DNA from: Verrucomicrobiota bacterium
GTDB taxonomy: Bacteria; Verrucomicrobiota; Verrucomicrobiia; CAIQCK01
Length of the DNA: 64,000 nt
Reading direction: 5' to 3'
Assembly (NCBI GenBank): GCA_016222825.1
Contig: JACRQF010000019.1
Span: 452,090-516,089, forward strand
Part shown: in pieces, positions 61,586 through 64,000 of the stretch
How positions within the stretch are numbered: the stretch's first letter is position 1
Layout: each line of letters starts with the position of its first letter
Program-made: the position numbers and the translations under genes
Notes under the pieces: model-generated
Seen by the model: the letters and a program-made list of their open reading frames with translations, nothing else
The model's database searches: none
What the model was told of the DNA's origin: nothing

Positions 61586-64000
61586 ATGAAACGGCTTTGG
61601 AAAACGCTGTGGAGGTTGTTCTACTTCGCGCGACTGGCGCTCTGGCTGGTCTTGCTGTTGCTTGCCGGCAGCTACGCCTGGCTCCACTTCTACGGCGTGC
61701 CGGACTCCGTCAAGCAACTGGTCGTCCAGCAGCTCGCCGCGCGCGGCATCGCCTTCAACTTCGACAGCATCCACGTGGAGATTCCCACCGGCCTCGTGGC
61801 GCGCGGCGTAAAGCTCGGTGACGTGCGGACGCCGGACAAACCGCTGGTTCATGCGAAAGAAGTCGGCATCCTGTTCGACCTGCCCCGTCTATGGCAGCGG
61901 CAACTGCCGGTGACCGCGCTGGCGCTGAAGCATGGCGAACTGGCCGTGCCGCTGTTCTTCGATGACCCGAAGTCCGAACGCATCGAGGCGCACCGTCTGA
62001 ACGGCCTTGTCCGGTTGGAGGAGGGCAACGTCCTCAAGGTGGAGCGGCTCACCGGCGAAGTGCTGCGGTTGGAGTTGTCGCTGACGGGCCGGCTAACCCT
62101 GCCGACCGCGCCGAAGTCGAAACCGCCGCCCGACGCCGCGGAACGTGAGCGCCGCACGCAGCTCGTGCGCAAAATCTCGGATGAAGTGCGCTCGCTGCAA
62201 TTCGCCAAGCCGCCGACGCTGGCGCTCGACTTCACGGCGAACGCCGATGACATGACCAACGCCACGGCCATGCTCGTCATCCAAGGCGGCCCGGTGGCGT
62301 ATCCGAAGCTGCCGCTCGATTCCCTCAACGCTCGCATCGGCTACGGCGGCCAGAAGCTGCGGATCGAGCAGTTCGAAGCGGCGCTCGGCGGCGGCACGGT
62401 GGCGTTGAGCGACGGCCATTACGATTTCCAGCGCAAGGAGGCGCGCGTGACGCTGCGCAGTTCCGCGGACTTCAAGGCATTCGGCCAATTTGCGCCGACC
62501 AAACTGCAACAACAACTGGCCGAGTGGCGCTGCGACCCGCTGCCGCGCGTTGAACTGACCGTCATTCTTGCGAACGACCGGCTGAGCGTGCCGAAACTGA
62601 CGGTGCAGGTGGCCGGCGGCGCGATGGTGGTCGAGGAGGGCTATTTCGATTTCAAGGACAAGGCGGCCGGCGCGCGGGTGCATAGCGACGTGGACGCGAA
62701 ACAGCTCTCGCCGTTCCTGCCGCCGGGCTGGCAGCGGATGCTCAAGGATTGGACTTGGGCCGTGAACCCGAAGTTGGACTTCGAGATCCACCGCACCGAA
62801 GCCGACCCGCAGCACCCGACGATCGAGAACGGCCGCGTGTCGGTGTCCGACGCCACGTTCCGCGGCATCCCGGTCCAGCGCGCCGCCTGCCGCGGCGTGC
62901 TGCGCAATGACGTCATCACGCTGACTGAGGGGATCGCCGACCTCAAGCCTTCGGCGGAGCGGCCCGGCGAGATCACGACACTTCAGGCCAACTATTCCTG
63001 CCACCTGACGAAGCAGGATTTCATTTTCAGCGATGTCAACTCCAATGCCGAGTCGCTGCGGTTGTCGCCACTGTTGTCGAGCAACTTCGTGAAGGTGCTG
63101 CGGGAGTTCAAACTCGCGCAGCCGCCGGTGTTGAGCGCCGGACGCTGGACCGGCAACTGGCTCAAGCTGGACACGAGCGAGTGCGAGGGCCATCTCGAAA
63201 CCGGCCCAGTGGAATGGCACACGCTGAGCGCCGACGCAACGCGCAGCAACTTCCGCTACGGCCACAACCTGCTGCAGTTCCGCGACGCGACTCTGCGGAG
63301 GCCGGAAGGCGAACTGCGCGGCAGCTACCAATACCATTTCAAGACGGCCGACTTCAGTGGCAGCGGCAGCGGCGTGCTCGACGTTGTGTCGTTGAAGCCG
63401 GCGCTCTCGCCGGCGTTGCGGGAGACGCTCGACCGCTACCGGCCGGAAACGCCGGTGAACTTCGATCTGAAGAGCTACAGCGGCAACTGGCGTGATGCGA
63501 GCCGCACAGCCGCGGAGGGCACGGTAAAGATCGGGGCGCTTGCTGCCGGCACGGGCCGCGCGGCCAACATCCACACGCGGTTCAAGCTCGACCCGGCGAG
63601 GTTCCACGCGAGCCGCTTTGAAATCGAGGTGCCCAGCGGCCGCGTCGAGAGCCGGTTCGATTACGACCGCGTGAACGAGCGCCTCGACCTGTCGTGCGAC
63701 AAGAGCGAGGTCCAGCCCATTGAACTGGCGCGGCTGCTCGGCAGCAACGTCGTGGCCCTGATCGAGCCTTACCATTTCAAGTCGCCGCCGACGGCATCGC
63801 GCGTCAAGGCGACGTTTGATTTCAAGAAGCCGGAGCAGACGACGTGGAGCGCCATCCTCGCCGCGCCGGAGGTGGACTGGTGGCGGCTTCACGTGGGAAG
63901 GTTCTCAACGGAGATCAGCTACACCAACCGTGTGCTGGGCGCGACCAACTTTGTGGCGCAGTTCTACGGCGGCACGCTGCAGGCAGGGCAGGCGAGTTTC
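61586..64000 (+). CDS. AsmA-like/TamB-type membrane protein, N-terminal part (runs off window)
   Basis: The frame starts at the ATG at 61586 and stays open to the end of the window, so at least 805 residues are present. A membrane anchor (about 13-35, FARLALWLVLLLLAGSYAWL) precedes AsmA-type repeats (FDSIHVEIPTGLVARGVKLGDVR, GLVRLEEGNVLKVERLTGEVLRLELSLTGRL, KLPLDSLNARIGYGGQKLRIEQFEA and IPVQRAACRGVLRNDVITLTEG). These beta-strand, bridge-like proteins (AsmA, TamB, YhdP) carry lipids or help assemble outer-membrane proteins. The C-terminus is not visible. It follows the DUF4340 gene after 141 bases. Confidence 0.82.
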   Translation, partial: MKRLWKTLWRLFYFARLALWLVLLLLAGSYAWLHFYGVPDSVKQLVVQQLAARGIAFNFDSIHVEIPTGLVARGVKLGDVRTPDKPLVHAKEVGILFDLPRLWQRQLPVTALALKHGELAVPLFFDDPKSERIEAHRLNGLVRLEEGNVLKVERLTGEVLRLELSLTGRLTLPTAPKSKPPPDAAERERRTQLVRKISDEVRSLQFAKPPTLALDFTANADDMTNATAMLVIQGGPVAYPKLPLDSLNARIGYGGQKLRIEQFEAALGGGTVALSDGHYDFQRKEARVTLRSSADFKAFGQFAPTKLQQQLAEWRCDPLPRVELTVILANDRLSVPKLTVQVAGGAMVVEEGYFDFKDKAAGARVHSDVDAKQLSPFLPPGWQRMLKDWTWAVNPKLDFEIHRTEADPQHPTIENGRVSVSDATFRGIPVQRAACRGVLRNDVITLTEGIADLKPSAERPGEITTLQANYSCHLTKQDFIFSDVNSNAESLRLSPLLSSNFVKVLREFKLAQPPVLSAGRWTGNWLKLDTSECEGHLETGPVEWHTLSADATRSNFRYGHNLLQFRDATLRRPEGELRGSYQYHFKTADFSGSGSGVLDVVSLKPALSPALRETLDRYRPETPVNFDLKSYSGNWRDASRTAAEGTVKIGALAAGTGRAANIHTRFKLDPARFHASRFEIEVPSGRVESRFDYDRVNERLDLSCDKSEVQPIELARLLGSNVVALIEPYHFKSPPTASRVKATFDFKKPEQTTWSAILAAPEVDWWRLHVGRFSTEISYTNRVLGATNFVAQFYGGTLQAGQASF

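Overview
The window is high-GC bacterial DNA whose gene content points to a Verrucomicrobiota member, most likely of the Pedosphaera/Limisphaerales type; Planctomycetota is the main alternative. Pointers are DUF1501 and DUF1549/DUF1553 secreted proteins, several formylglycine sulfatases, DUF1080 (3-keto-disaccharide hydrolase) proteins, Tat-exported Gfo/Idh/MocA oxidoreductases, a complete tol-pal operon and a GldA/GldF/GldG plus DUF4340 block. This assignment is an inference from family content; no rRNA or tRNA gene was seen.

Layout. 1-4.6 kb: minus-strand secreted proteins (a partial PPC-type protein, DUF1501, DUF1549/1553, a Tat-exported TIM-barrel-like protein). 4.9-8.9 kb: a SurA/PpiD-type chaperone, a lactonase-family beta-propeller and a secreted GH43-like propeller. 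8.9-12.2 kb: a more AT-rich insert with a type II restriction-modification pair (DNA methyltransferase with a ribbon-helix-helix-like N-terminus, AvaI/BsoBI-family endonuclease), followed by a 42-bp tandem repeat array. 12.2-15.5 kb: a pyrimidine-dimer glycosylase family protein and an M1 aminopeptidase with a C-terminal repeat region. 15.6-23.7 kb: a minus-strand catabolic operon (UroD/MtaA-like protein, M55 peptidase, putative glycosidase, alpha/alpha-toroid protein, sialidase-toroid fusion, Gfo/Idh oxidoreductase). 23.7-25.5 kb: an AT-richer, gene-poor stretch rich in hairpins, with one gene resembling bacterial release-factor-like (baeRF) proteins. 25.5-36.2 kb: a phosphoesterase, tolQ-tolR-tolA-like-tolB-pal, tatA-tatC, lutABC and an alpha/beta hydrolase. 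36.2-50.4 kb: a minus-strand sulfatase/DUF1080/oxidoreductase cluster including a sulfatase-glycosidase fusion. 50.5-64 kb: endonuclease III, a coupled sensor kinase and RsbU-type phosphatase, rpoZ, a DegP-like protease, a Gld-type ABC exporter, a DUF4340 protein and the start of a large AsmA-like protein.

How the parts fit. Six proteins carry twin-arginine signals and the window also encodes TatA and TatC, so export of folded, cofactor-bearing enzymes is a clear theme. Sulfatases, DUF1080 proteins, sialidase-like and toroid proteins and Gfo/Idh/MocA oxidoreductases look like a periplasmic pathway for sulfated or modified glycans. It has no SusC/SusD pair and no formylglycine-generating enzyme in the window. 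Tol-Pal, the PpiD-like chaperone, the DegP-like protease and the AsmA-like protein serve the cell envelope.

The least ordinary signals are the sulfatase-GH fusion (36890-39709), the R-M pair with its possible self-regulating methyltransferase, the exact 42-bp repeat array, the TatC with a greatly enlarged first periplasmic loop, and the structured elements at 23.7-25.2 kb.
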